Shown: positions 29,041 to 38,885, counted from the stretch's first letter. The stretch: 64,000 nucleotides of DNA from Plutella xylostella (GCF_932276165.1 NC_064010.1:3286001-3350000), one strand, 5' to 3'. Notes: a model not told the origin generated them from the sequence alone. Translations and numbers: made by a program.

Positions 29041-29370
29041 TGATTTATGTGCCCAGGTGACATTTGCAGGGTTGCGGGGAAGCAGCGTGGACCAGAGTGC
29101 CACGGGACCGGAAAAATTGGCGTAAAATTAAGGAGGCCTCATCATCATCATCATCATCAGCCAATAATCATACAGGAACGCTACAACACTCGGTACACAG
29201 CCTTCCTCATCCAACCACTACCCGCCACCCGCCTAAGGTCGTCAGTCCAGCGGGCAGGAGGGCATCCCACGCTGCGTTTGCCTGTTCGTGGTCTTCACTC
29301 GAGAACTAATTCAGGAGGCCTATAGATACACAACAGAGGGTGATAGAGGGCTGATGATGATGTGCCCAGG
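29041..29370 (+). mobile_element. RTE-type LINE 3' end interrupted by another LINE end
   Basis: One frame reads AWTRVPRDRKNWRKIKEA (29085-29135), the C-terminal WTRVARDR...W signature common in insect RTE-type ORFs. The 3' part resumes at 29322 with a TGATGATGATG tail. AGGAGGCCT at 29131-29139 and 29313-29321 brackets the insertion. Confidence 0.65.
29140..29312 (-). mobile_element. 5'-truncated LINE end inserted in the RTE tail
   Basis: At its low-coordinate end it carries ATCATCATCATCATCATC, a GAT-repeat 3' tail on the minus strand. The 9-bp duplication is AGGAGGCCT. Minus-strand text includes TTCTCGAGTGAAGACCACGA. I recognise the pattern as a LINE terminal part but cannot name the family. 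Confidence 0.6.
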
Positions 29371-29535
29371 GTCTCGGGTTCAATCCTCGGGGAGGCATAT
29401 AATTATGTCAATGATTGATGCAAAGGGTTGACTGCAAGAAATTTATTTTAGGCAATACGCCCGCCTTTGTATACTTTCTTTCTATGTATTATGTGTGTAT
29501 ATGTTTTGTATAAAATAGAGTGTGTTTAAAAAAAA
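29361..29535 (+). mobile_element. SINE-like unit: tRNA-like head joined to a LINE-type tail
   Basis: GTCTCGGGTTCAATCCTCGG (B box) and GAGGCATATAATTATGTC are followed within 30 bp by GGGTTGACTGCAAGAAATTT, GGCAATACGCCCGCCTTTGT and a TAAAATAGAGTG end. That tail is the CR1/Jockey-type LINE terminus seen at 351-486. Confidence 0.55.
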
Positions 29536-29593
29536 GTTCCATTCGAGAGATCCAAGTGTATGTAGGTACTTACACCCCCACATAGAATAACAT
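29536..29593 (+). mobile_element. SINE-B tail fragment
   Basis: TTCCATTCGAGAGATCCAAG, then GGTACTTACACCCCCACATA and GAATAACAT match the SINE-B end at 38850-38885. Confidence 0.55.
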
Positions 29594-29618
29594 GGATAAT
29601 AATATGCAACTCACTATA

Positions 29619-29790
29619 CAGGTTGTTGCAAAAAGGGTATACTAAGCCGAAACCTACATGTGCAGCATGGTATATCTAAGCCCGAATCTGAAATCAGAAT
29701 TTCAAAATTAGGCCAAAAAACTTTTTTTTCCATAGAAACTATAATGTCGGTCACGTGACTTTTTAGAATGGAGAATGACTGTATTTTATG
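29619..29790 (+). mobile_element. MITE-K, left part
   Basis: CAGGTTGTTGCAAAAAGGGT after TA, then ACTAAGCCGAAACCTACATG, GCAGCATGGTATATCTAAGC and TCACGTGACTTTTTAG. The complete form is at 49626-49888. The right terminus is missing. Confidence 0.7.
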
Positions 29791-30180
29791 ATACGAAGTA
29801 CGAATTTTTTCAACACCGGCTTCCCTCCGGTATTCTCCATACTCATATTTCAGGCAATACCTCAAAGTCGCCACATTAAAAATGTAGCCGTCCCGAGTGC
29901 TCTACCCCTACACTAGTCATGTAATGTCAATGAGAGCTCCAGGTTTGTATTGGGGGTGTACTCCGGCATTTATGAATAACAATTACATCCTAGCGGAAAA
30001 TAGAGCCGTCCAAGTGGTTGTTTTCTGGAAGCTTCCGTTCTTCTTCTTCTTTCGTGTCAGTGAACATACGATTTTTTTTAAATTTACCAGACCAAAAAGA
30101 AGCAGCTTTAGATAGCATTCTGGTTGGCCTGGAGTAAGTCTTCCCGAGTGCAGGTGGAAGTGCACAGGGGACAGGAGAGT
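29791..30180. other. Unassigned DNA
   Basis: Several overlapping open frames occur around TTCTTCTTCTTTC but none shows a motif. Confidence 0.4.
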
Positions 30181-30184
30181 AAGA

Positions 30185-30443
30185 GAGCTTCGACAAGCCG
30201 TGGGTCTCGGTTGCTGTTTCGGCAGCAGTCGTTAAGCCTAGTCAGAGACCTTCGGGCGGCTTGAAAACATGAAACCTGACAGTCGGTTTGCCCGCTTACC
30301 CGACAACTCTCTCAGCACAAGCTTGCTTGTGTTTGGGGCCACCAACCTAATCTAGACTAGGCCTAAACCCTTTTATCATTTTAAGGAGACCCATGCCTCA
30401 TCAGTGGGGACGTAATGGGTTTTGATGATCATGATGATGAATT
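30185..30443 (+). mobile_element. RTE-type LINE 3' untranslated end
   Basis: AAGGAGACCCATGCCTCATC, AGTGGGGACGTAATGGGTTT and a GATGATCATGATGATG tail are the usual close of RTE-like lepidopteran LINEs. No intact coding sequence precedes it. The left limit is uncertain. Confidence 0.5.
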
Positions 30444-31034
30444 ATTTCATATTTTTGTGTTTTTAATGCTTTGCCATGCCATATAAAATAAACTATACAC
30501 ATTTCGTGTCTATAAATGATAAATTATAATTATTTTTTTTGGAAATAGTCACTATAATTTAACCAGCCTTTAAGGTTGGCCACATTTCGGAGTAGCATAG
30601 TCTGCAAGTAAACACAGTGGCTCAGTACTCAGTACTATGCAAATAGTGCAAACCCGACAATGGACGGCAAAGAATTTACAGCCATTGTTACCCTTATTCT
30701 TGAGCACTGAACCGTGCCTTTGTGACATTTTATATTGCTTTGAATACTAGTTGTATTTTTAACAAGCTTCTTGTAAAGGTTCGGTATGTATTCTGCGGCC
30801 TGTACCCTGAGTCAATAAAAAGTATGTGAAGTGTTACGACACTAATCATAATATTAAATTTATTTATTTATAACACACACATTTTATTAAATATTTTACA
30901 ACATAAGATATATACATAAAAATAAATAACATCGTATTCGTGACTGAGGTCAGGGGAAAACCAGCGCTGTGGTTTTAATGCCAACAGCACATGCTGAGCT
31001 TGAGCCTCTTTGACGCTCTGTTCAGTTCAGAAGT
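30444..31034. other. Unassigned DNA
   Basis: AT-rich, with no repeat or gene recognised. Confidence 0.4.
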
Positions 31035-31094
31035 TCAACTGATTGACAGAAGAAAAAAGGCTATCCCTTTACGTTACGCTTATATGTGCTGAGA
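31035..31094. mobile_element. MITE-H right end
   Basis: CCCTTTACGTTACGCTTATA (TGTGCTGAGAC) equals the right terminus of the complete MITE-H at 35259-35398. The other arm is not seen. Confidence 0.55.
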
Positions 31095-31295
31095 CCCTAA
31101 TGCGTGATCAAATATGCGGCAGGCGGATCGCAAGCCTCATACAACATTGATGTGCAGTCAAACGTGTTTGACGACAGACTGTTTAACCTTTCGACTGCCA
31201 AGCGCCGTTCCACGCGACTCACCATACTGTTTTAATACCGCGTTTACACTTGCGAGCAATAAAAACGTTCCACGCGCAAAATGCCGACTCCAATC

Positions 31296-31590
31296 CTCTA
31301 TTCTATTCTATTCTCTGTGGGGGTATAAGTGCCTGCACCTGGCTCTCTCGAATAGAACCGTTGGGCGTATTCCCAAGGTCTAAACCGCCTTCCTAAGCTT
31401 GGACCATTTCCCACCACGCTGGTGTGCTAAATCTAGAGATGCAGGATTCCTCATGTTGTTTTCCTTCACCGTAAGAGCGATGGTATACATTGTACATAAA
31501 TTCAAATAACTCATTGGTACATGTCAGCGCCGGGATTCAAACCTCTGACGTGAGAAGCGAGCGCTTACCCGACTGAGGTACCACCACTCA
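31296..31590 (-). mobile_element. SINE-B, near complete
   Basis: The (ATTCT) tail block CTATTCTATTCTATTCTCTG is at the low end. On the minus strand the head has GTTTGAATCCCGGCGCTGAC. The core ACGGTGAAGGAAAACAACAT and CATCTCTAGATTTAGCACAC follow. It lacks part of the GTGAACCCACCA segment. Confidence 0.8.
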
Positions 31591-31627
31591 TGCCGACGCC
31601 AATATTAACAGCCTAAATTATTTAAAA

Positions 31628-31778
31628 CTAGCTGTTCCCACGAGCTTCGCTTCGCCTTAAAAAGTTTTCCCGTGGGAATTCCGGGATAAAAAGTAGCCTA
31701 TGTTCTTTCCCAGCGTCTATACCATATGTATACCAAATTTCATTCAAATCCGTTCAGTAGTTTTGGCGTGAAAGAGTA

Positions 31779-31813
<35 letters not shown>

Positions 31814-31846
31814 CAGTTACTTTCGCATTTATAATATTAGTAAGGA
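31628..31846 (-). mobile_element. Helitron-like nonautonomous element
   Basis: Minus strand: TCCTTACTAATATTATAAAT start, GTCTGTCTGTC tract, GTGGGAACAGCTAG end. Flanked by A (31627) and T (31847). Confidence 0.75.
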
Positions 31847-31968
31847 TTTGAACACAATATTGACCTTTTTAGTTGGTAAGATTCTGATGCGCTATTAAAT
31901 GTACTTCAATATTACAGACTGTGTCATTAAGCTAATTATTTTCATTCAGGAGTAATTTAGCGCTGTCA

Positions 31969-32090
31969 TTCATCATTCATCATCTTTAGCCTATAGCAGT
32001 CTACTGCTGGACGTAGGCAAAGCATGCCACTGGATGCGATCTTTAGCTTTCCGCATCCAAACATAACCAGCCACCTTTCGCAATTTAGCG
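31969..32090 (-). mobile_element. RTE-type LINE 3' end, old
   Basis: CATTCATCATCTTTAGCCTA, GCAGTCTACTGCTGGACGTA and GGCAAAGCATGCC on the plus strand is the inverse of the common CAGCAGTGG...GATGATGA LINE terminus. A short sense-strand relative, GGGAGAGGCCTATGTTCAGT, follows at 32142. Confidence 0.5.
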
Positions 32091-32339
32091 TTGACATTGG
32101 ATCATTTCATTGTTTTTTAGTGTAATTTAAAATGACTCCTTGGGAGAGGCCTATGTTCAGTGGAGTAGGCTAGTGATGGTGTCAAGTAGACAGATGTCAG
32201 CACATAAATCTATGATCAAATCTGGTGGCTTCAATGATATAATGTAATGAAATAGCTAAAGCGATTAATTATTACAATCCAGTGTGTGTTACTGTTGAAA
32301 TCTACTGCTTTTTTTGTGAAAATTCGCGCTTTTTTTCTT

Positions 32340-32495
32340 CTCTATAGTAAAAAGCTAAAAAGTTACGTGACCATCAAGTTTGTATGGAAAAACATATTTT
32401 TTTTCGTAAACCAAAAGTTTTAAGATAAAATTTAACCTGTTTAGATTAAACCCTTCCCTTTCGGCTTATACAACTTGTGCAACACCTTGTATAAA
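32340..32495. mobile_element. MITE-K, decayed right half
   Basis: AAAAGTTACGTGACCATCAA, TTTCGGCTTATACAACTTGT and GCAACACCTTGTATA correspond to the late part and right end of MITE-K. Confidence 0.45.
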
Positions 32496-32579
32496 GTACA
32501 GTTGATAGGTCACCCCCTTGGTTGAGGTCGGGGACTCCCTCCAAAGCTTTATGAGGTAGGTATTTAACACGATACATAA

Positions 32580-33145
32580 CATACATACATATGCACTCAC
32601 GACTGTAATCCCCGAAGAGGTAGTCAGAGGTGGCTCACAAGCGAGCCACCCACTTTGGATCCGTTTTGGAATAAGTACAATGCACTTAGGATACACATCT
32701 AGAATCTAGATGTGCAGGTTTCCTGACGATGTTTCCCATCACCGTAAAAGCACTTGGTATTATTGTACTTGAACTCCTTAATTAAATAAATAAATAAATA
32801 TGTGGGGACTACTCACACACGGCCATCCGACCCCAAGCTAGGCAGAACCTGTGTTATGGGTGTCGGACAGCTGATATATCTACACAAATACATAGATAGA
32901 TAGATACTAAATATAAATATCAACATCCAAGACCCGAGTACAAATATCTGTATTTAAACAAATATCTGCCCCAGCCGGGAATCGAACCCAGGACCTTCGG
33001 CATAGCAGTCAGGGCCACTAACCACTACGCCATTCGACCGTCAATTGAAAACACAATTGAAAGAATACATTGCTACAGGCCAGGATTTGAACCCACGGCC
33101 TCTCGATTGAGAGGACGAGGCTTTACGCCACCACCGCTCTGAGCT
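32580..33145 (-). mobile_element. SINE-C, interrupted by SINE-A2
   Basis: Minus strand order: GAGCGGTGGTGGCGTAAAGC head, GGTTCAAATCC B box, GGCCTGTAGCAATGTATTCT, [SINE-A2 at 32784-33042], CTCCTTAATT junction, the core TTTTACGGTGATGGGAAACA, ACATCTAGATTCTAGATGTG, GTGGGTGGCTCGCTTGTGAG and a TATGTATGTATG tail. AATT is duplicated at the junction. Confidence 0.75.
32784..33042 (-). mobile_element. SINE-A2 nested in SINE-C
   Basis: The TAAATAAATAAATA tail lies at the low end and the tRNA-like head (ACGGTCGAATGGCGTAGTGG on the minus strand) at the high end. AATT flanks it at 32780-32783 and 33043-33046. The uninterrupted target can be read at 46528-46550. Confidence 0.85.
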
Positions 33146-33314
33146 TTGAGATAGGTATTTAACAAGATATAAGAATGAGTTTCAACAGTGGTCCTACTAA
33201 TAGCTATCTTGTGTGAACAAAGCCATTTATCTGTTCGCGTAATCGACAGGCCCTCTCCCTTTAGTCAGCCAAGTAATTTGTGGGGCCTTACGTAGATAGA
33301 TGTTTAAATAATAT

Positions 33315-33945
33315 ACAGGGTGTTGCAAAAAGGGTATACTAAGCCGAAATGGGGTGACTCAGGGCGCTATACTGAAGAAAGAAAGAAAGAAAGATAGAAA
33401 CATTTATTTGACACACTTAACAATAAAAAACAGAAAGAAAAAGAATACTACAAAAAATATATACTTATGAAAAAATAAATATAATTTTTCAACATTCTGT
33501 GTAAATATACAGGATGTTGCAAAAAGGGTATACTAAGCCGAAAGGGGGTGACTCAGGAGCTCATTTTGAACAAATTTTAGTTTATGTTTAATAGTTGTTA
33601 ACCCAAATAAAAAGATACCTTCAGGGTACATTAATTATAATATACATGATGACTTTTGTTCTACGAGTTTTGGAAATTCACGAAAATAAAAAAAACATTT
33701 TCCATAGAAACTTTGTTGGTCACGTGACTTTTAACTATGGAAAACGAATAGAACAAAAGTTTTTATACCAAGCCAAAATGGGATAAATGGGATCAACCTG
33801 ATAGTAAACAATCACGTGACCATCAAAGTTTCTAAGGCGAACTGCACTACGAATTTCCAAATTTCGTAGTGCAAAAGTTGTTTACATAGACCCCCTAAGT
33901 CACCACTTTTCGGTCTAATTTACCACTATGGCAACACTCTGTATA
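33315..33945. mobile_element. MITE-K compound with an inserted LINE tail
   Basis: Two left termini occur in series: CAGGGTGTTGCAAAAAGGGT at 33316 and CAGGATGTTGCAAAAAGGGT at 33509. One right terminus, GCAACACTCTG before TA, closes it near 33945. Between the left ends, GAAAGAAAGAAAGATAGAAA and following sequence (33376-33480) is a minus-strand LINE tail ending in TTTC repeats. An inner palindrome, CACTACGAATTTCCAAATTTCG (about 33845-33870), lies near the right side. Confidence 0.6.
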
Positions 33946-33965
33946 TTGTACTGTTACTTATGAAG

Positions 33966-34228
33966 ACGACCGAATGGCGTAGTGGTTAGTGACCCTGACT
34001 ACTGAGCCGATGGTCCCGGGTTCGATTCCCGGCTGGGGCAGATATTTGTTTAAACACAGATATTTGTTCTCGGGTCTTGGATGTGCCCGTAAAATGGCAA
34101 TAGGCCCGCCCCCTATTACATTGGGACTAACAGAACACTCTGGCGAAAAGTGGGTGCAGCAATGCACCTCTGCCTACCCCGCAAGGGAGTACATTAGTAC
34201 AAGGCGTGAGTGCGTGTGTGTGTGTGTG
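33966..34228 (+). mobile_element. SINE-A, complete, with 8-bp target duplication
   Basis: ACGACCGAATGGCGTAGTGG head, GGTTCGATTCCCGGCTGGGG B box, full body and a (GT)n tail. TTATGAAG at 33958-33965 and 34229-34236. The cleanest SINE-A in the window. Confidence 0.92.
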
Positions 34229-34396
34229 TTATGAAGTTGTGACGGCACACTTGCTTTGAATATTTAAAATTTTAATAGCATTAGCAGTTAGCACTACAAA
34301 ATACACTTGACATAAAAACAAAGTGATACATGTTTCGTTATTTTAACTCGTACGGCGTACAAAATATGAGCGTTATTTTGTTTAAAAAGTTCTATA

Positions 34397-34611
34397 CAGT
34401 GCCACAAACTTATCTGTTCCGGTGACAGCTCACGTAAATGTGTAATTTTTCTTCATTCTATAAGATTTTAAGTTTGGCAGTAGTGGTAATTCGCTCTTGT
34501 GGTTTCAATAAACCCATCTAATCTATATTAATATATATAATTCATTAGTAAATAATAAGATATGGATAGATTTAGTTCGCTCTCACCGGAACACATAAGT
34601 TTGTCGCTCTG
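34397..34611 (+). mobile_element. MITE-E, complete, TA-flanked
   Basis: CAGTGCCACAAACTTATCTG (TTCCGGTGA) and the inverse TCACCGGAACACATAAGTTT (GTCGCTCTG) form the ends. TA at 34395-34396 and 34612-34613. The interior includes CAATAAACCCATCTAATC. Confidence 0.85.
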
Positions 34612-35188
34612 TACATTGGTGTGACGTTGATTGTGTCATTTGTTATTCAGCCACTCAGGGCGGAAAAACTAGGTTATGTAAATAGAATGGCAAAAACAAG
34701 CGTAACAATAACTTTTTTAATAGGTCACGATTGTATCACAAATCAAATTCATTTTTTAATGTTATGAAATGTAGGTAGATGTATTTTTTAAAATAATTTT
34801 GCTGCTTATTTTAATTAGGTTGAACACGCATTTAACAGTATTCAACACGTGTTTATTGTGTCTAGTTTTTGTGGTGAAATAACCTTTCGTTGGCATTAAA
34901 CTACGAGTATTTGCACGAGAGCTGAATACTTCATTTGCTGACCGTAGCTAACAAAAATACTGCGCAGAGCAGCGTAAATACCAAATATAAAACCAATGGT
35001 CGGATTAAATGCCGGATTTATGCGATACCCGGACCAACAATGCGTGACGTTTGCTCGCATTCGACAGATCAACTAGGCGCGTCGGACAACAGATCCACCG
35101 GTTTTGTTTATCTGTCGACCTTGTTTGGTTAGTCAATGTTTTAAAAACGTGTTCAATTGTATTATTTTGTATGTGCATAATATTTTTT
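34612..35188. other. Unassigned DNA
   Basis: No repeat shared with the rest of the window and no coding motif. Confidence 0.4.
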
Positions 35189-35236
35189 AACCGACTTCAA
35201 AAAAAGGAGGAGGTTCTCAATTCGTCGGGATCTTTT
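35189..35236 (+). repeat. TTTTTAACCGAC repeat
   Basis: TTTTTAACCGACTTCAAAAA (AAGGAGGAGGTTCTCAATTCG), the better copy of the fragment at 2199-2251. Confidence 0.55.
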
Positions 35237-35258
35237 TCTCTTACAGTGGAGATTTAAG

Positions 35259-35398
35259 CTCAGTGCACATATAGGCATTATAAGCGTAACGTAAGGGGAT
35301 TGCCTCTTTTTTCTGTCAACCAGAAGAAAGCGAGTAAACGCTTGGTTGAAAGAAGAATGATCGCCTGATCCTTTTACGTTACGCTTATATGTGCTGAG
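35259..35398. mobile_element. MITE-H, complete
   Basis: CTCAGTGCACATATAGGCAT (TATAAGCGTAACG) and CGTTACGCTTATATGTGCTG (AG) are inverted. The left arm carries a small extra GGCATTA. A right-end relative is at 31035. Confidence 0.65.
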
Positions 35399-35568
35399 AC
35401 TGTAACGGTAACGGTAACGGTTAATTATTTATTTATGTATTTAATTCAGAAAAATTAACAGCGTTACAGAAGGTTCTTATGAGATACATTGTAGTAGTGA
35501 GTGGTAAGGCCAATAACAATTTTTCCTTAATTAACATTAACCCTTAATGTTAGCCTTATCTATATCTA

Positions 35569-35713
35569 TCGGTATCGTACGCATCGAAACAAACGGATTT
35601 TCACAAACGTATGGAGATACGGCGTCGGCGATACCGATAAAGTGGACGCACTTGTGTGAATTTCCTTACAAAGAATACTGAATGCGATGCGTCCGTTGCG
35701 TTTGATACCGAAA
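35569..35713. mobile_element. MITE-D
   Basis: TCGGTATCGTACGCATCG and CGATGCGTCCGTTGCGTTTG (ATACCGA) are imperfect inverted ends. The interior GGAGATACGGCGTCGGCGAT and AGTGGACGCACTTGTGTGAA matches 47260-47592. Confidence 0.65.
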
Positions 35714-36040
35714 GGTAGATTTACCTTAAAGTTGTGCTTTTTCAGTCTCAAAGAAAAGTTTTGTCATGTCTTTTACTTTAATATTTATTTCTATACACTG
35801 TTAAATTAAATTGCAATGCCTCATTTTTCATACCAGCTCTCGTGATGGCGTGCAGAAAGCAATTTCACCATACAATGTTTTGTTGTATTGTGCCTGGCAC
35901 TGTCACTTTCGTGAATTATGTTCAAGAATTCGTATTTTTTTATTTACTAGCCATGTTGAGTTGTTGAGTCTGCATTGTTCAAAGGTGTTAGTGTAGAGGT
36001 TATTTTTTTATCGTGTTGGTGACAAGGGTTCCGCTCATCT

Positions 36041-36245
36041 GGCATAATCTTTATTGATCAAAACTCATTTCGCATAACTCGTATGGTCTAAACTTTTTTG
36101 GCCGAACCATCACTTTGCCAAGACTTATGTGGCATAAGGCTCGTTTCGTCTAAAACTCTTTAGGCACAATCTTTAAACACCTAAGTTTCGTTTGCTCAAA
36201 TTTATGTTCGTCTATACCTATGTATAATCTTGTTTCTCCTAATGT
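36041..36245. repeat. Degenerate 15-16-bp repeat array, left
   Basis: The sequence divides into about 13 units of 14-16 bp, such as GGCATAATCTTTATT, CGCATAACTCGTAT, GGTCTAAACTTTTTT, GGCATAAGGCTCGTTT and CGTCTAAAACTCTTT. No two are identical, yet most fit GGCATAAnnTCGTTT. The units run opposite to those at 36562-36768. Confidence 0.7.
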
Positions 36246-36561
36246 TATCTTAATAAATAATATATTAAGTATGTAGTAAATGTACAAATTGTGGTATTTT
36301 TCTCCTACATCCCGAAAATCACGATATTGTATGATCAAAAAATCGAAAGTTAACGACCAATATATTTATTACAAACCCCATGAGATCGAAACCTAAAAAT
36401 AGGTGCGACGACGAGCAAAGCGAGGAGGGGCGTGTTAGGTGCACATGTTCATCAAAACCAAAGCGGAGCGCAGCGAAGCGGAGCGGAGCGTTTTCCAAAC
36501 AGCGGAAACAATACAAGGCACCAGTTTGCGCTATGTAGGGAGACGCTCCGTCAAAGTTAAA
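36246..36561. other. Spacer between the two degenerate arrays
   Basis: An AT-rich part is followed by a purine-rich GC patch: GCGACGACGAGCAAAGCGAG (from about 36402), then GCGGAGCGCAGCGAAGCGGA (from about 36462) with repeated GCGGAGC and GCGAAGC. No protein recognised. Confidence 0.5.
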
Positions 36562-36768
36562 GCCAAACGAATATTATTACTTTGTATAAACCTATGCCAT
36601 AGCATTATTAGGCTATTCAAGATTTGGCCATACCATTATTAGGCTAAACAATGTTATGCGAAATAACTTTTTACTAAACGAGATTTATGCCATACGATTT
36701 TCGGCGTAACGAAACTTAGACCAAACGTTACTATGCAATACGAGATTAGGCAAAAAAATCTTATGCCA
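36562..36768. repeat. Degenerate 15-16-bp repeat array, right
   Basis: Units include GCCATACCATTATTAG, GCTAAACAATGTTAT, GCGAAATAACTTTTTA, GCCATACGATTTTCG, GCGTAACGAAACTTA and GCAATACGAGATTAG. The consensus is close to AAACGAGATTATGCC, the inverse of the left array's. Confidence 0.7.
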
Positions 36769-36811
36769 AAAAAGGTAGAACCTGGTGACAAACACAGGAG
36801 CCAGCCCTATC

Positions 36812-36906
36812 TAGCGTAGCTAGTGCTACGTGCTACGAGCTACGCCGTAGCCACTGCTACGAGATACGGCGTAGCCACTGCTACGAGCTACGGCGTAGCC
36901 ACTGCA
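36812..36906. repeat. 24-bp tandem repeat
   Basis: The unit GCTACGAGCTACGGCGTAGC (CACT) is present about three and a half times, with variants GAGATACGGC and GAGCTACGCC. The first unit is less regular. Each unit contains short palindromes around TACGGCGTA. Confidence 0.8.
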
Positions 36907-36937
36907 TATACATATACAACAAACTAAATCACTAACT

Positions 36938-37089
36938 TTTTCCAACGAGCTTCGCCTTAAAAGGTTTTCCCGTGGGCATTCCGGGGAAAAAAGTAGCAGT
37001 ATGTGTTAATAAAGGGGTCAGCTTACTACATGCCAAATTTCATAGAAATTGCGCAGTCGTTTACCGGTTAAAGAGTAACAAACATCAAC
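36938..37089 (-). mobile_element. Helitron-like relative, diverged
   Basis: CCAACGAGCTTCGCCTTAAA, GGTTTTCCCGTGGGCATTCC and ATGCCAAATTTCATAGAAAT parallel the 3' two thirds of the minus-strand Helitron-like element. Neither terminus is intact. Confidence 0.55.
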
Positions 37090-37322
37090 TAAATAAATAA
37101 ATAATAATCCATGCCTACAAACTCTTGCATTAAATCTATTCTCTGTATTTATTTATACATACTCATTTAGACGTATGCCCTTAAAACAGTGTCTACTGGA
37201 CTCTGTGTCACCCTTTCTGCCATCCGTTATTAATGTGTGGCTAAAAATAAACAGCAACTTTATTTTATTATACGATACCTACCTAGAATGACCTGTTTTT
37301 TTGTATGAATATTAATTATATA

Positions 37323-37553
37323 CACTCACGGGCAATGAAAAGGTTCCACTGAGAAAAGCACCAATTTACTACTAAACGGAAAAAGCTAGCTTAACGGCGC
37401 CTTCTGCAACATTGAAGTACATTTAACAAAAACATTTTGAAGTCGGAATTTTGAAGTAATTTTTTTTTTCGAATTTTTAATTAAATGTTTGAAATATTAA
37501 GGTCGTTTGATGGCGTCATTCTGTGAGTGGAACTTTTTCATTGCCCGGGAGTG
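37323..37553. mobile_element. MITE-G, complete, TA-flanked
   Basis: CACTCACGGGCAATGAAAAG (GTTCCACTGAG) and AGTGGAACTTTTTCATTGCC (CGGGAGTG) are inverted. TA at 37321-37322 and 37554-37555. Reference copy for the family. Confidence 0.8.
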
Positions 37554-37779
37554 TATTTGAGGTAGGTACTTCATGAAATACATAAATGTCCTTAACCCAA
37601 TTTAGGAAAGACGTAGGCAAGACATAATAGGTATGCATAAATAAGAAAAAAGTATAACATAGTTACGTCAATGTTAATATCCACAGAATTACGGTGAAAG
37701 CTGAAGGTTCATAAATTATTCATTAAAATACAGGGAAGAATTTTACTAGTGACATACAAAAAATAAGAATAGAATAAGA

Positions 37780-37900
37780 ATATAATATTCTTTATTTTGC
37801 ACTATTAAAGAAAACATTACAATTTCACAACTTATATATAACATAGAAAAAAAAGGCGGTATTATTGCTTAAAGCAATCTCTACCAGACAACCTTCGGAT
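37780..37900 (-). mobile_element. CR1/Jockey-type LINE 3' tail
   Basis: On the minus strand it reads TCCGAAGGTTGTCTGGTAGA, GATTGCTTTAAGCAATAATA, CCGCCTTTTTTTTC and AGTGCAATAAAGAATATTA. Confidence 0.7.
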
Positions 37901-38399
37901 GGAAGAGACAATTTTAACATAATTAATGGGAGTAGAGGTGCAAGGTAAGTACATAGGTGAAAGTATAATATTTAGCATTTTTTTTTTTAATTTCATAATT
38001 GCTATCATAGGGAAAGTTGTTTATTAGAGTCTAACAACGCCCACTTTGGAGCCGGTAAAAAATGTTTCGTGCAAATCACCCTTAATATAATATATATTTT
38101 TCGGGTTCGCACTTGTTTTTGTGGCAAAATTCGCGATTTTCAACCCTATGTCATATGATTGTCACTCATAAAACGTCACCCTGTATACGTTTTATTGTAA
38201 TATGTGGAATATTGATTGTCACGGTGAATGCGTTCACCTTAAATTAAGGGCGAGCAACTTGGAGGTTAGACTTTATGAAAATGTATCGTCATGCGTGTTA
38301 TTAACATACATAATCTTATATTAACGATATACGAACAAGATTTTGTGTCACATATGTAGGTAGGTACATAATATACAAATTGTCTTGAAGAGATTACTT

Positions 38400-38495
38400 T
38401 TAATAATAAGGCCGCCGATTGTACTAAGTATTTCTTTTCTAAGTTTGTGAAACTGTTTCTGTTTGTGTGCAATAAAGAGTATTTAATCTTAATCT
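38400..38495 (+). mobile_element. CR1/Jockey-type LINE 3' tail
   Basis: AATAAGGCCGCCGATTGTAC, TCTGTTTGTGTGCAATAAAG and a TTTAATCTTAATC tail. Only about 95 bp remain. Confidence 0.65.
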
Positions 38496-38574
38496 TTATA
38501 CAAAAACAAAGCAAAAAAACCCGATTTAAGTTTAACCTAATGACAACCATTGTACTAATGAATAAAGTCACAAA

Positions 38575-38885
38575 TATTCTACGCTTCTCACGCCAGAGAT
38601 GCGGGTTCGAATCCCGGCGCTGACATGTACCAATGAGTTCTTTGAATTTAAGTACAATGTATACCATCGCTCTTACGGTGAAGGAAAACATCGTGAGGAA
38701 ACCTGCATATCTAGATTAAGCACATCAATCTAGATATGTGAACCCACCAGCCCGCAGTGCACCAGCGTGGTGGGAAAATGGTCCAAGCTTTGGAAGGCAG
38801 TTTAGACCTTGGGGATATGCACAAAGGTTCCAGCCAGGTGCAGGCAGGTACTTTCACCCCCACAGAGAATAGAATAGAATAGAAG
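38575..38885 (+). mobile_element. SINE-B, complete
   Basis: GCCAGAGATGCGGGTTCGAA (TCCCGGCGCTGACATG) head, core CGCTCTTACGGTGAAGGAAA, CTAGATATGTGAACCCACCA, GCGTGGTGGGAAAATGGTCC, CTTGGGGATATGCACAAAGG and an AGAATAGAATAGAATAGAAG tail. Best reference for the family. The start of the tRNA-like head is not sharply defined. Confidence 0.85.

Noticed and set aside
36041..36768. CRISPR-like array
   Set aside because: Units are 14-16 bp, contiguous and degenerate, with no spacers between constant repeats. The genome is clearly eukaryotic.
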